64,000 bases of DNA from Spirochaetia bacterium (lineage in GTDB: Bacteria; Spirochaetota; Spirochaetia; Treponematales; Treponemataceae): the NCBI GenBank assembly GCA_900767955.1, contig CAAGBC010000038.1, positions 1 through 64,000 of the forward strand. Direction: 5' to 3'. Under the pieces are notes generated by a model. That model was not told the origin of the DNA. It made no database searches and was given only the letters and a program-made list of their open reading frames with translations. Within the stretch, counting starts at the first letter, position 1. Every line of letters begins with the position of its first letter. Positions 25,511 to 35,498 of this stretch are shown here, in pieces. Made by a program: the position numbers and the translations under genes.

Positions 25511-26383
25511 CTATTTTATAGTGATATTTACAATTACATCTGCAGTTGTTTTAGCAGAAGGAATAGAAGTTGAACCAACAGAACCTTGTGTTGAACCAGA
25601 ACCTGTTACAACAGTTTCATTTCCTATTAATGAAACATTTCCTTCTTTAATTTTATCTTCTGTTGAAACACCTAAATATGAACCTTTTGCAGGCATAACA
25701 CCATTTCCGTCTTGAAAGTTTGTATATTGCCCAGCAGTAATTATTACACCATTTGGTTCCAAAGGATTAATATCAACACCAGAAGTAAAAGAATTTGTAT
25801 CACCGTCAGCAGGAAGAACATCATCTGCATTTTTTACTTGGTCATCATTTGCACCAGCACTTCCATCAGCAGGAGTTGTGATTCCATAAATTTTTGCATC
25901 AAACATAGATGCAGGAATTACATTTACACCACCTGAATAGCATATTACAGAACCGTCTCCAAGCATCATATAATCTGTACCACGCACAGAAGCCACGGCA
26001 ACTGGATTTCGGGAAATATATCCTACTCTTTTATTTTTTGAATGATTTACTGTTGATCTTACTGAACCAGTATTTAAATAAACAGAAACTGTATCCTTTT
26101 TTTCAGAAGATGACAATTTTTCTAGTGTAATACGAGATAAAGGGCCCATTTTCATAATTGAATCTTGATATTTCAAAATTAGTTCAGATTTAAAACCTGT
26201 AGAAATCATTTCGCCTTGATAAACTTTATCACCTTTTGCAAGTGTAACCCAAGCATTATTTCTATTTACTTCAACTTTACCTACAAAAGAAACAACAACA
26301 GCACTTGATGCAAAAGTCATAAAGCTACAAATAAAAGAAAGTAAACAACATAAAACAAATTTTCTTGAAAAACCAAATTTCAT
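25511..26383 (-). CDS. FecR-domain secreted protein
   Basis: The 290-residue protein has a signal peptide (FVLCCLLSFICSFMTFASS, about residues 10-28) and a FecR-type beta domain (about 30-150: VVSFVGKVEVNRNNAWVTLAKG, MISTGFKSELILKYQD, VYLNTGSVRSTV, PVAVASVRGTDYM). In stand-alone form such domains act in the periplasm, often beside surface-exposed partners, rather than as anti-sigma factors; no sigma factor gene is near. A low-complexity linker rich in Asp, Gly and Ala leads to a Ser/Thr/Gly-rich C-terminus. It is third in the five-gene operon. Confidence 0.82.
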   Translation of the reverse strand: MKFGFSRKFVLCCLLSFICSFMTFASSAVVVSFVGKVEVNRNNAWVTLAKGDKVYQGEMISTGFKSELILKYQDSIMKMGPLSRITLEKLSSSEKKDTVSVYLNTGSVRSTVNHSKNKRVGYISRNPVAVASVRGTDYMMLGDGSVICYSGGVNVIPASMFDAKIYGITTPADGSAGANDDQVKNADDVLPADGDTNSFTSGVDINPLEPNGVIITAGQYTNFQDGNGVMPAKGSYLGVSTEDKIKEGNVSLIGNETVVTGSGSTQGSVGSTSIPSAKTTADVIVNITIK

Positions 26384-26414
26384 TTAAGCAACTCCTATAA
26401 TAGAACGCTTCAAA

Positions 26415-27566
26415 CTAAAAAGCTAAATTCAAATTTACAGACATTCTTGTTTGATTGTCTTTTGAATCTTGTCCGTAAAACTGACCCATTGAAGCAGATA
26501 ATTGAACATCATCAAATATATTCCAAATTATATTTGATTCCCATTGAATTCCTCTGTAATCCATACTTTCTTCTGTAAAATCAGCAACATAAGCACCTTT
26601 TGCAGAAATTAAACATTTTTGCAAAATAGATACAACTGCGCCTAATTCCGCTTTGAACAAATTTGAACATTCAGTATTTTCATAAGCAAGAATTACAGAA
26701 TTTGAAGTTACACCAGTAAATGCATCAAACAGTCCATTTTTGCCAGAAGCATACAAAGCTGAACATTGCAAAGCAAATGGTTCAGAAACGAAGTATTTAA
26801 TAGTGAGTTCAGAACAATTCATTAAATTTTCAAAATTAACAGTTCCAAACACAGATGACAAAGAATAATTCAAACCTTTTGCTAAATATCCATCAAGTTC
26901 AATATTTGCATAATAACGATTAAAATCATCACCATTTAAATCTAAGAATCCCCACCCTTGAATATTTAACTGCTGATTTGCAAACAATGAAGGAAAATTA
27001 AACATCACGCTAACAGGAACATACTTTGGAGCTAATGTATAAAAATCATTAGATGCTTCTTTGTATTTTGTTTCAGCAGGAGTTAAAACTGTAACTTCTT
27101 TTGAATTTAACAAACCTGTATACCCACCATACAAACTGATATTTGTAAAAACACCAGCATACTTTAAGTATAAACCATCAGAAGATTGTGCAAAAACTTT
27201 TCTAGAAGAATCTACAATTGGAAATCTTCCTGCCATAATAAACATTTTATTTACATTATTAAAAGAAAGTTCAGAAACAAACTTGAACATATTCAAGTTC
27301 ACAATATTTTGTAATCCAACAGGATTATTGCCTGCATCTTCATACTTAAAATGATAAGAAACATCACCTACAAGATATGAAGAATTACTTTTATTAAAAG
27401 GAATTTTTGTCCACAAACTCAAAGAATCATTTTGATTTAATTTTAATGAATCAAATTCTTGACCTTTAAATTCTGTAGAATTAACTAAAGAAATCCCCCA
27501 TTCATACCCAAAAGAAGAAGGCAACAGTAACATAGCAAATAAAATACTAATTAAACTTCTTTTCAT
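26415..27566 (-). CDS. Probable outer-membrane beta-barrel protein
   Basis: The 383-residue protein has a signal peptide (ISILFAMLLLPSSFG) and a body of alternating amphipathic strands rich in aromatic residues, Asn and Ser. It ends MSVNLNLAF, with the terminal Phe that Bam machinery recognises. No Cys pattern suggests a lipoprotein. I do not recognise the family; a porin-like or receptor role in the outer membrane is inferred. It lies between the 27574 secreted protein (7 bp away) and the FecR gene (31 bp). Confidence 0.75.
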   Translation of the reverse strand: MKRSLISILFAMLLLPSSFGYEWGISLVNSTEFKGQEFDSLKLNQNDSLSLWTKIPFNKSNSSYLVGDVSYHFKYEDAGNNPVGLQNIVNLNMFKFVSELSFNNVNKMFIMAGRFPIVDSSRKVFAQSSDGLYLKYAGVFTNISLYGGYTGLLNSKEVTVLTPAETKYKEASNDFYTLAPKYVPVSVMFNFPSLFANQQLNIQGWGFLDLNGDDFNRYYANIELDGYLAKGLNYSLSSVFGTVNFENLMNCSELTIKYFVSEPFALQCSALYASGKNGLFDAFTGVTSNSVILAYENTECSNLFKAELGAVVSILQKCLISAKGAYVADFTEESMDYRGIQWESNIIWNIFDDVQLSASMGQFYGQDSKDNQTRMSVNLNLAF

Positions 27567-27573
27567 ACCGTTC

Positions 27574-28098
27574 CTACCTTCTAACCTTTAATTCTTCTAA
27601 TTCAGGGATATTTATATCAGATGATTTTTGTTCTTCATTGGAACTAATTACTTTTCCATATTTCAAATCACCCAATGTAAATAAATTCAAAACATCTCTT
27701 CCTGACGGATAAAAATGTGGGTCAATATTAACAGGTATTATTCCATCATTTTTAAACTGATTAAAAGCATATCGTGGAGACCCTTTTGAAATTCTGAACA
27801 TAAGGCCACCTTTCACATCCCACAATTTTGCAAAAAAATAGGATAAATCTTTGTAATTTACAAATTCAGAAGGAACAACTTTATCCAAAAGGAGTTTTTC
27901 TTGATATAAAGCATTCATTGAATCAATGTAGCTTGCCTTTTCTGAAACAAGATTCTCATGAACAGCAACCAAATATGAAACTTGTCCATAAGTAACTTTT
28001 TCAGCACCAAGTAATTCTGTTATAAATTCTGCTGACTGACTATAAATATTCAATGAAAAAACAAAAAAAACTAAACAAAAAATTCTTTTTAAACACAT
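27574..28098 (-). CDS. Secreted protein, first gene of the envelope operon
   Basis: The 174-residue protein has a signal peptide (RIFCLVFFVFSLNIYSQ) followed by a helical and mixed domain with PVNIDPHFYPSGRDVLNLFTLGD. A periplasmic location is likely. I do not recognise it. It begins an operon of five same-strand genes (28098 to 22736). The promoter TAGACA, 17 bp, TAAGAT ends 6 nt before the ATG, again a leaderless arrangement. Confidence 0.72.
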   Translation of the reverse strand: MCLKRIFCLVFFVFSLNIYSQSAEFITELLGAEKVTYGQVSYLVAVHENLVSEKASYIDSMNALYQEKLLLDKVVPSEFVNYKDLSYFFAKLWDVKGGLMFRISKGSPRYAFNQFKNDGIIPVNIDPHFYPSGRDVLNLFTLGDLKYGKVISSNEEQKSSDINIPELEELKVRR

Positions 28099-28104
28099 AG
28101 ATAA

Positions 28105-28133
28105 ATCTTAATCCATAAAAGAACTATTGTCTA
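28105..28133 (-). promoter_or_regulatory. Leaderless promoter of the envelope operon
   Basis: Minus-strand TAGACA (28133-28128), 17 bp, TAAGAT (28110-28105), 6 nt to the ATG at 28098. Confidence 0.55.
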
Positions 28134-28185
28134 GTTTTTAAAATAATATATTAAAATAAAAATCTTTCTATAATATATGTTATTT

Positions 28186-31100
28186 TTATTTATACAAATC
28201 AACAAGTCGCATTAATCGTTCAAAATTAGCTTTTGAAACATTTTCACTTTTTTTGAACAAATATTCTCCTCGTTGAAGATTTTCAAATAAAAGTTTTGAA
28301 TACCGAGTTTCATTACTCAAAAAATCTCTATAAGAACCATCACCAATACTTGAAGACAGAGTAAACGGATTTTTTCCTTGTGCCTTTAATTCAGGATTAA
28401 ACGAAAATAAATTCCAATATCCTGATTTTACAGCATTTTTCATCACTTTTTGACATTGTTTCATTCCGCCTTTTATACCATGAAGTTCACAAGGAGAATA
28501 AGCAATTATTAACGAAGGCCCATTATAAGATTCAGCTTCTTTTATAACTTTTATTGTATGAACTGGATTTGCCCCTAGTGCAACTTGAGCTACATAAACA
28601 TATCCATAAGTCATCATCATTTCTGCAAGATTTTTTTTGCTTACATCTTTTCCCGCCACAGAAAATTGGCCAACTCCACCAATATTTGAAGCTTTTGAAC
28701 TTTGCCCACCTGTATTGGAATACATTTCTGTATCAAACACAAAAACATTTACATTATGCTTACTTGCAAGAACATGATCTAATCCACCAAAGCCAATATC
28801 GTAAGCCCACCCGTCTCCACCAAAAATCCACACAGATTTCTTTTGTAAATAATCCTTTTGCAAAAGGATTTCTTCTGCAAGCTCTGAAGAATCTTTTTCC
28901 AATTCTTTTATTAAATTTTCCGTTGGGATAATATTTTCTTTTGTTTTATCCTTTGAAGTAATAAAATCTAAAATTGCTTTTTTAAGTTGTTCCGACGATG
29001 TATTTTTTAAAAGCATTTCCAGTTTTTCAATTAAATTATCACGAATGTGCTTTTGACCAAGATAAATTCCAAGTCCAAATTCTGCATTATCTTCAAACAA
29101 GGAATTTGCCCAAGCAGGTCCTTTTTTTGAAATATTATTCACAGTGTAAGGACTTACACCACCAGGCCCTCCCCAAATTGAAGAACAACCAGTTGCATTT
29201 GCAATATACATTTGTTCTCCGAACAATTGCGTAATCAACTTTGCATAAACAGTTTCTGCACATCCTCCACAAGCACCAGAAAATTCCAACAGCGGTTGAT
29301 TAAACTGACTAGACATTAATTCAGGAAGTTCGGAAGTTTCAAGTTTTTTGTTGATATTTTTACGCAAATAATCAAAAACATTTTGCATATCTTTCTGACT
29401 TTCCTGTGGAACCATTTGAATTGCACCAACAGGACAAGTTTCCACACAAACGCCACATCCACTGCAATCTAACGGAGAAACAGAAATTGTGAATTGATAA
29501 TTTTTCAACTTTTGATTTTTTGCAGGAATCAGCTTTGTATTCATAGGAACATTTTGAACTTCTTCATTGGAAAGTAAAAATGGCCTTATAGTTGCGTGAG
29601 AACAAACTAGGGAACACATTGTGCATTGAATACATTTATTTTTATCCCATTCAGGAACAAATTCTGCAATTCCTCTTTTTTCGTAGGCGGAACCACCTAA
29701 TTCAAAACGCCCATCAATATTTTTCATAAACGCAGAAACAGGAATTTCATCACCTTCCATCAAAGATAATTTTTCTATGAAATTTATTCTGTCGTACAAA
29801 GGCTTTTGGTTTTCATTAGTAGTTTCATTTTGAATTTGAATTAATTCCATTTTTACTTTGGAAATATTTTTTATTCCTAAATCTACTGCATTGCAATTTT
29901 TATTTACAACATCAATTCCTTTTGAACTAAATTTTTGAATTATTTTTTCCTTGATTAATGCAACAGCTTTTTCAATAGGAATAATTTTAGTTAGATAAAA
30001 AAATGCGCTTTGCAAAATAGTATTTACATACTTTCCAAGTTTTAATTCCTGGGCAATTTTTACAGCGTCAATTTTGTAAACGGTAATATTATTTTGAATC
30101 AAATAGTTTTTATCTTCTTGGCCAATATGTTCAAACAATTCTTCATCTGTCCAAGATGTATTTAATAGAAGAATTCCGTCTTTTTTTATTTCTTTTATGA
30201 TATTAAATTTATTCAGAATATATGACTGACTGTGACAAGCTACAAAATCAGCTTTTTTTACATAATAAGAACTTTTTATTGGAACTTTTCCAAAACGCAA
30301 ATGTGAAATCGTAATTCCATTTGTTTTTTTTGAATCATATTGAAAATATCCCTGCACATTATTTTCAGTATAATCACCAATAATTTTTATAGAATCTTTA
30401 TTTGCGCCAACAGTTCCATCACCGCCAATTCCCCAAAACTTACATTCATAAATTTCACTAGGGCAAGTGTGAACTAAATATTTTTTTTCATTTAAACTTA
30501 AATTAGTCACATCATCTGTAATTCCAATTGTAAATCGCTGTTTTGGATTTGATTTATTCAATTCATCATATACAGCCAAAATCTGTGCCGAAGTTGTATC
30601 TTTTGAACTAAGCCCGAATCTTCCGCCAATAATTAAACAATCTTTCATTTGTGACTGCTTCAAAGTTGATAAAACATCTACAAAAAGTGGCTCTCCCAAA
30701 GCACCAACTTCTTTAGTTTTATCAAGCACTGCAATTTTTTTTACTGTTTTTGGAATTACATCAAGTAAGCCTTGCCCATACCAAGGTCTGTACAATCGAA
30801 CTTTTACTAAACCGACTTTTTCACCTTGTTTCAAAAGATAATCAATTGTTTCTTCTATTACATTACAAACTGAACCCATTGCAATTATTATTCTTTCAGC
30901 ACCAGGACTTCCGTAGTAATTAAACAAATCATAATCAGTTCCCAATTCGCAATTAATTTTTTTCATGTATTTTTTTACGATTTTTGGAACATTATTATAT
31001 GCGCAATTGCAAGCTTCTCTATGCTGAAAATAAATATCAGGATTTTCGTGAGAACCTTGCATTACTGGATGATTAGGATTTAACGCCTTTGTTTTAAATT

Positions 31101-31710
31101 CTTGTAACGCTTTTTGATTTATTAAATTCCGCAAGGAATCGTATTCCCAAGTTTCTACTTTTTGAATTTCATGGGAAGTTCTAAAACCATCAAAAAAATT
31201 TATAAAAGGAACTTTTGAATCTAAAGCAGCAAGATGACCAACTGGAGCTAAATCCATAATTTCCTGTGGATTTGAAAAACACAACATTGAAAAACCAGTA
31301 GGCCTACAAGCGTAAATATCACTTTGGTCACCAAAAATACTCAACGCGTGGGTTGCAATAGTTCGTGCAGAAACATAAAAAACTGCTGGCAATTGTTCCC
31401 CAGCGATTTTGTACATATTTGGAATCATCAACAGCAACCCTTGTGAAGCTGTAAAAGTAGTTGCTAAACTTCCTGCAGACAAAGCACCGTGAACTACACC
31501 TGCAGCGCCCGCTTCAGATTGCATTTCTATTAACTTTGGTACAGTATTAAAAATGTTTTTTTTATTTTGATTTGACCACTGATCAATTAAATCAGCCATT
31601 GCAGAAGACGGAGTAATTGGATAAATTCCTGAAAATTCAGAAAAAGCATAAGCCACATAAGCTGCAGCTTCGTTTCCGTCCATTGTTATTTTTTTTCGAT
31701 TAATTGCCAT
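28186..31710 (-). CDS. nifJ: Pyruvate:ferredoxin (flavodoxin) oxidoreductase
   Basis: The 1174-residue single-chain enzyme oxidises pyruvate and CoA to acetyl-CoA and CO2, passing electrons to ferredoxin or flavodoxin; it is the central step of anaerobic pyruvate use. In order: the N-terminal pyrimidine-binding domain (GNEAAAYVAYAFSE, YPITPSSAMADL), the CoA-binding domains, a ferredoxin insert with two 4Fe-4S motifs (CIQCTMCSLVC and CSGCGVCVETC, about residues 690-765), and the TPP-binding domain (GACGGCAETVYAKL, FGGDGWAYDIGFGGLDH). Length is standard. A leader with an AAGGAT ribosome-binding site precedes it. Rex control is plausible for such a gene but no Rex box is seen upstream. Confidence 0.96.
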   Translation of the reverse strand: MAINRKKITMDGNEAAAYVAYAFSEFSGIYPITPSSAMADLIDQWSNQNKKNIFNTVPKLIEMQSEAGAAGVVHGALSAGSLATTFTASQGLLLMIPNMYKIAGEQLPAVFYVSARTIATHALSIFGDQSDIYACRPTGFSMLCFSNPQEIMDLAPVGHLAALDSKVPFINFFDGFRTSHEIQKVETWEYDSLRNLINQKALQEFKTKALNPNHPVMQGSHENPDIYFQHREACNCAYNNVPKIVKKYMKKINCELGTDYDLFNYYGSPGAERIIIAMGSVCNVIEETIDYLLKQGEKVGLVKVRLYRPWYGQGLLDVIPKTVKKIAVLDKTKEVGALGEPLFVDVLSTLKQSQMKDCLIIGGRFGLSSKDTTSAQILAVYDELNKSNPKQRFTIGITDDVTNLSLNEKKYLVHTCPSEIYECKFWGIGGDGTVGANKDSIKIIGDYTENNVQGYFQYDSKKTNGITISHLRFGKVPIKSSYYVKKADFVACHSQSYILNKFNIIKEIKKDGILLLNTSWTDEELFEHIGQEDKNYLIQNNITVYKIDAVKIAQELKLGKYVNTILQSAFFYLTKIIPIEKAVALIKEKIIQKFSSKGIDVVNKNCNAVDLGIKNISKVKMELIQIQNETTNENQKPLYDRINFIEKLSLMEGDEIPVSAFMKNIDGRFELGGSAYEKRGIAEFVPEWDKNKCIQCTMCSLVCSHATIRPFLLSNEEVQNVPMNTKLIPAKNQKLKNYQFTISVSPLDCSGCGVCVETCPVGAIQMVPQESQKDMQNVFDYLRKNINKKLETSELPELMSSQFNQPLLEFSGACGGCAETVYAKLITQLFGEQMYIANATGCSSIWGGPGGVSPYTVNNISKKGPAWANSLFEDNAEFGLGIYLGQKHIRDNLIEKLEMLLKNTSSEQLKKAILDFITSKDKTKENIIPTENLIKELEKDSSELAEEILLQKDYLQKKSVWIFGGDGWAYDIGFGGLDHVLASKHNVNVFVFDTEMYSNTGGQSSKASNIGGVGQFSVAGKDVSKKNLAEMMMTYGYVYVAQVALGANPVHTIKVIKEAESYNGPSLIIAYSPCELHGIKGGMKQCQKVMKNAVKSGYWNLFSFNPELKAQGKNPFTLSSSIGDGSYRDFLSNETRYSKLLFENLQRGEYLFKKSENVSKANFERLMRLVDLYK

Positions 31711-31788
31711 ATTAAATCCTTACTTTTTGAATTAACTTTTTTAATCTCAAGTACAATCTAATATGGCATTTTGTAAAAAACTATAAAA

Positions 31789-32919
31789 TTATACTAAAAG
31801 TTGGCCTTTTTCCATTATTTTTTTTACTGAACCGTCTTCGTAATACAAATCGATTGTTGGATTTCTAACAACACCATCTAAGTGAATTAAACTTGGTGCA
31901 TCATTATCGTAATTTTCACCAATTGCAAAATGACAAGTTGTAAACGCTTTTTCATCTTCAAGCATATTTCCTGTAATTCTTGCTGCTGGATTTAAGCCAA
32001 TTCCTAATTCACCAATATTTCTTGCATTTCGTTTATAGATTTTTCCCATTCCTTCTGGAAGTTTGCCTTGTTTTTCTAATTCTAAAGCACGCTTTTCTGC
32101 TTCGGAAACAGTCTTTTTTAATCGAGCAGCTTCTTGCCCACCAGAAATATCCACCACAAAGCCTTTTTCTACAACACATTTAATTGGCGTTTCCAAAATG
32201 GAATCTCCGTCACTAAATGTCATTGAACCATCAAAAACAATTACGCCACTAGTTCCATCTGCACAAGCATAATTTTCTTCTGGAACTTTGTCAGAACCAT
32301 TACCGCAACCAACAACAGGACTAATAAAAACTTCACCAGCAGGAATATTCCCGCCACTTCCAGGTTTTGAAAAATCACCATCATCATTCAATAATTTTCT
32401 TCCCTTCACAGGAATAAAAACATCAGTTCCGCCTTCTGCTTTTACATGAATTGACTGAACATTTTCAAAACATTCTCCCAATTTTGAACAACGATTTGCA
32501 AGTTCGCAATAATCAATATTCACAGTGCGATTAAACATATCAGTTGTAATTCCAGGAGTCCAAACTGCACGCATTGATTTTTTTCCAGAAAGCAAATAAT
32601 CAAAAATGTGATTATAAGTTTCTCCGTTTTCATCTTTGTACGGATTTGCTGTTGCTTCTTTATCTTTTCCAAGTTTTACAGCAGAAACAGAAAAACAAAC
32701 ATCTGGATTTGTTTTTATTGCTTCAATTACTTCTATTTCCGCATTTTCAAATGATGTTTTTGAATTCTGAAAAATTAACACAGGTTTTGCATTAACTTTA
32801 TTACAAGCAAGATACAAATCTTGAGCAATATCATTTGTTTCTGGATTTGCAATAATTAAAACTCTTTCATCTTTTTTTATTTTACAAACATTTTCAACAA
32901 TATTTTCTGCTGGTGTCAT
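31789..32919 (-). CDS. Aminopeptidase, M29 (thermophilic metalloprotease) family
   Basis: The 376-residue protein shows M29-like blocks: GNIPAGEVFISP (metal-ligand Glu), the strand with GVIVFDGSMTFSDG, ARNIGELGIGLNPAARITGNMLEDEKAFTTCHFAIGEN in two motif parts, and IHLDGVVRNPTIDLYYEDG at the end. These enzymes release N-terminal residues with two metal ions. It is a single-gene unit with a proper leader: TTGTTC, 17 bp, TATAAT and an AGGAAA ribosome-binding site. It is divergent from rsmE. Confidence 0.85.
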   Translation of the reverse strand: MTPAENIVENVCKIKKDERVLIIANPETNDIAQDLYLACNKVNAKPVLIFQNSKTSFENAEIEVIEAIKTNPDVCFSVSAVKLGKDKEATANPYKDENGETYNHIFDYLLSGKKSMRAVWTPGITTDMFNRTVNIDYCELANRCSKLGECFENVQSIHVKAEGGTDVFIPVKGRKLLNDDGDFSKPGSGGNIPAGEVFISPVVGCGNGSDKVPEENYACADGTSGVIVFDGSMTFSDGDSILETPIKCVVEKGFVVDISGGQEAARLKKTVSEAEKRALELEKQGKLPEGMGKIYKRNARNIGELGIGLNPAARITGNMLEDEKAFTTCHFAIGENYDNDAPSLIHLDGVVRNPTIDLYYEDGSVKKIMEKGQLLV

Positions 32920-32948
32920 ATATTTTCCTATTTTTTATTTTTTTTAAA

Positions 32949-32977
32949 ATTATATCTAAGTAAAATCAAAAGAACAA
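32949..32977 (-). promoter_or_regulatory. Promoter of the M29 aminopeptidase gene
   Basis: Minus-strand TTGTTC (32977-32972), 17 bp, TATAAT (32954-32949), about 29 bp before the ATG. Unlike most units here it has room for a ribosome-binding site. Confidence 0.65.
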
Positions 32978-33034
32978 GTTTTTCATCCATCAATCATTAC
33001 AACAAATTTTACTTAAAACCTAGCAAAAAATATC

Positions 33035-33063
33035 TTGAATATAAGTCTTATAAGATTTATTAT
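33035..33063 (+). promoter_or_regulatory. Leaderless promoter of rsmE
   Basis: TTGAAT (33035-33040), 17 bp, TATTAT (33058-33063), then 6 nt to the ATG at 33070. Confidence 0.7.
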
Positions 33064-33069
33064 TTTTGA

Positions 33070-33807
33070 ATGAACATCTGCTTATTTTCTTCAGAAGAAA
33101 TTTCACTTCCCTTAAGTACAAAAGATGAACGAGGAAATCACTTAATAAAAATTCTTCACAAAAAAGAAGGCGACACTTTTTCCGCTGGAATTATTGGAAA
33201 TCAAGCAGGAACAGCAACTATTACAAAAATCCAAAACGACAATATTTATTTTGATTTTGTTCCAGAAACAGACGGAAAAAAATTATTTCCACTAAAAATG
33301 ATTATTGGATTTCCCCGTCCAATTCAATTAAAAAGATTACTTCGTGATATTGCAGCTTTAGGCGTTTCAGAAGTTCATCTTACAGGAACAGAACTTGGTG
33401 AAAAATCATATATGAAATCAAATCTTGCTGAACACGAAAATTCATATAAAATGTTGCTAGACGGAACTGTTCAAGCGGCAAGTACACATATTCCAGAATT
33501 AATAATTCACAAAACTTTATCAGATTGCATAAAAGCAATCACAACTTCATCAAACACACAACCGCTAAAACTTGCATTGGACAATATAAATCCCACAACA
33601 AGTTTAACAAAGGCGTTACAAAATAATAATTCACAAGAAATTATCGCTGCCATCGGAAGTGAACGAGGCTGGACAAACAAAGAACGAGATTTTCTTGAAC
33701 AAAACGGATTTATTCGCTGCGGAATGGGAAACAGAGTTATGCGAACAGAAACAGCTGCTACAGTTGCCGCTTCAATAATTTCTGCAAATTGTGGTTGGCT
33801 TGATTAA
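33070..33807 (+). CDS. rsmE: 16S rRNA m3U1498 methyltransferase
   Basis: The 245-residue SPOUT methyltransferase acts on the decoding region of assembled 30S subunits. It has the N-terminal PUA-like domain (GNHLIKILHKKEGDTF) and the SPOUT knot with IGSERGWTNKERDFL and GNRVMRTETAATVA, the S-adenosylmethionine-binding signature. Length is typical. It starts from a leaderless promoter and is followed by a peptidase-like gene 39 bp downstream. Confidence 0.94.
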   Translation: MNICLFSSEEISLPLSTKDERGNHLIKILHKKEGDTFSAGIIGNQAGTATITKIQNDNIYFDFVPETDGKKLFPLKMIIGFPRPIQLKRLLRDIAALGVSEVHLTGTELGEKSYMKSNLAEHENSYKMLLDGTVQAASTHIPELIIHKTLSDCIKAITTSSNTQPLKLALDNINPTTSLTKALQNNNSQEIIAAIGSERGWTNKERDFLEQNGFIRCGMGNRVMRTETAATVAASIISANCGWLD

Positions 33808-33846
33808 AAACAAACAAAAATTGATATACAAAACAGGATAAAAAAA

Positions 33847-34662
33847 ATGGAAAACGAAAAAATTAAAGAAATTTTATTAGATATTGCACCAACAGAATTA
33901 GATTTTACAGTTACACAAACAGGAAAAGAAAGCAAACGCGTAAATGGACTATATCAGCCAGATACACACGAAATTCTTCTTCACAATAAAAATTTCAAAA
34001 CCGACAACCAATTAATTTACACAGCTGTTCACGAATACACACATCATTTAAACGCAGAAGATTTAATCAAAACAACAGGAAATCCTTCAACTCCTTACAA
34101 TGCAAAAGTTCACAACCAAGCATTTTGGGCAAGATTTAATACATTAATCACAATTGCAGAAGAAAAAGGCTATTACGGAATTGGAATTGACCAATCCCCA
34201 GAATTAACTGAATTAACTGAAAAAATAAAAAAAGAATACCTAGAAGCAAACGGAAAACTTATGCAAGAATTCGGAAAACTTCTTGCACAAGCTCATAAAT
34301 TATGCGAAGAAGCAAACATCAGATACGAAGATTACATCGACAGAGTTTTATGCCTTCCACGAAACACAGCAAAAGACATAAGAAAAGTTTCTTCCGTAGA
34401 AATCAATCCTGCAATCGGCTTTGACAATATGAAAGTAGTTGCATCAATTCGCAAAAAAGACGACCGTGCAGAAGCCGAAAATGAATTCCTTAATGGAAAA
34501 GGTCCTGTTACAGTCCGTGAAATGATGAGACAAAAAGCAGCCGCAACAAAATCCGATTCACCAAAGGAAAAATTAGAAAAAGAAAAATCACGCCTAGAAA
34601 AAACAATACATCAATTATCCCAACGCCTAGAATTTGTGGAGGAAACACTTGCTTCGTTGTAA
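33847..34662 (+). CDS. Zinc-peptidase-like protein (HEYTH) with coiled-coil tail
   Basis: The 271-residue protein carries HEYTHHLN (about residues 63-70), an HExxH zinc signature like that of gluzincins or SprT-like proteins, preceded by NQLIYTAV. A later helix-rich part contains conserved-looking acidic and Cys positions, and the last 50 residues (KEKLEKEKSRLEKTIHQLS) form a coiled coil. I do not know a function. The ribosome-binding site is AGGA upstream of an A tract. Its last codons overlap the start of the next gene, so they are coupled. Confidence 0.7.
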   Translation: MENEKIKEILLDIAPTELDFTVTQTGKESKRVNGLYQPDTHEILLHNKNFKTDNQLIYTAVHEYTHHLNAEDLIKTTGNPSTPYNAKVHNQAFWARFNTLITIAEEKGYYGIGIDQSPELTELTEKIKKEYLEANGKLMQEFGKLLAQAHKLCEEANIRYEDYIDRVLCLPRNTAKDIRKVSSVEINPAIGFDNMKVVASIRKKDDRAEAENEFLNGKGPVTVREMMRQKAAATKSDSPKEKLEKEKSRLEKTIHQLSQRLEFVEETLASL

Positions 34663-35497
34663 AAAATCTTTTTTTGTTATTTTATTATTTAGTTCATTTA
34701 ATGTATTTTCTCAAAGCATTTCAATGCCAACAATGCCAACAACAAGTTCAATTTCTTCCCCTGCAATGCCATCGTTATCAACGCCTACCCTTGGGGGAAA
34801 ATTTTATACTCCTGGTGCAAAATTAAAAAAAGCTGAACCAGTTCAACAAAGTGCAACACAAAATACAGAAGTGACTACAAACACAACAAAGCAAACAAAT
34901 AAAACAAATGATATTTTATCAAGAATTTCTGCGCAAGATTTATCTTCACTAGAAGACACAGGAATGTTTAATTCAATTTATGGATTATTAAATAACAAAT
35001 CCACAAACCAATTGCAAATTCACGATGAACAAATACTTTCACAAATTCTTACAGAATTAAACGAATTAAAGGAAATTACAAAAAATCAGACAAATCAAAA
35101 TGTCTCTTACAAAAATATAAACCAACAAAACAGTCCAAAGATTTTACGATTTTATATAAATGGGCAAAATATTCTAAACACTTGCCGAACAATCTTTTTT
35201 AGCAAAAAAGAAAAAGACGGAACATTTCTTTTGACTGGTGACAGAAAATTTTCTATTCAAAATAAACCAAGAGATGAAACATTTTACTTTTTATTCAAGC
35301 CAAATCAAAAAAATGGAACAACAACTGAATACGATGTTATACCAAATTTAATACAAGATTCTACAAATGAAGAATCTATTCTTTTTAATTTTACAAAAGA
35401 AGAACCACTTGCTGCTACAAAAACAGGAAATTTAATTTCCGTAAAAACAAAAGCATCAAACTTTAATGTAGATTTATTGCTTGATATTGGAGAATAA
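34649..35497 (+). CDS. Secreted hypothetical protein, 282 aa
   Basis: The protein has a signal peptide (FFVILLFSSFNVFSQS) and a Pro/Met/Thr/Ser-rich low-complexity stretch (SMPTMPTTSSISSPAMPS) before a folded C-terminal half with beta character (KILRFYINGQNILNTC and KFSIQNKPRDETFYFLF). I do not recognise it. The chosen start is the TTG at 34649, because a strong GGAGG (34638-34642) lies 6 nt upstream; an earlier TTG at 34634 has no such site. It overlaps the previous gene and is followed closely by rsmG. Confidence 0.65.
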   Translation: MLRCKKSFFVILLFSSFNVFSQSISMPTMPTTSSISSPAMPSLSTPTLGGKFYTPGAKLKKAEPVQQSATQNTEVTTNTTKQTNKTNDILSRISAQDLSSLEDTGMFNSIYGLLNNKSTNQLQIHDEQILSQILTELNELKEITKNQTNQNVSYKNINQQNSPKILRFYINGQNILNTCRTIFFSKKEKDGTFLLTGDRKFSIQNKPRDETFYFLFKPNQKNGTTTEYDVIPNLIQDSTNEESILFNFTKEEPLAATKTGNLISVKTKASNFNVDLLLDIGE

Positions 35498-35498
35498 A

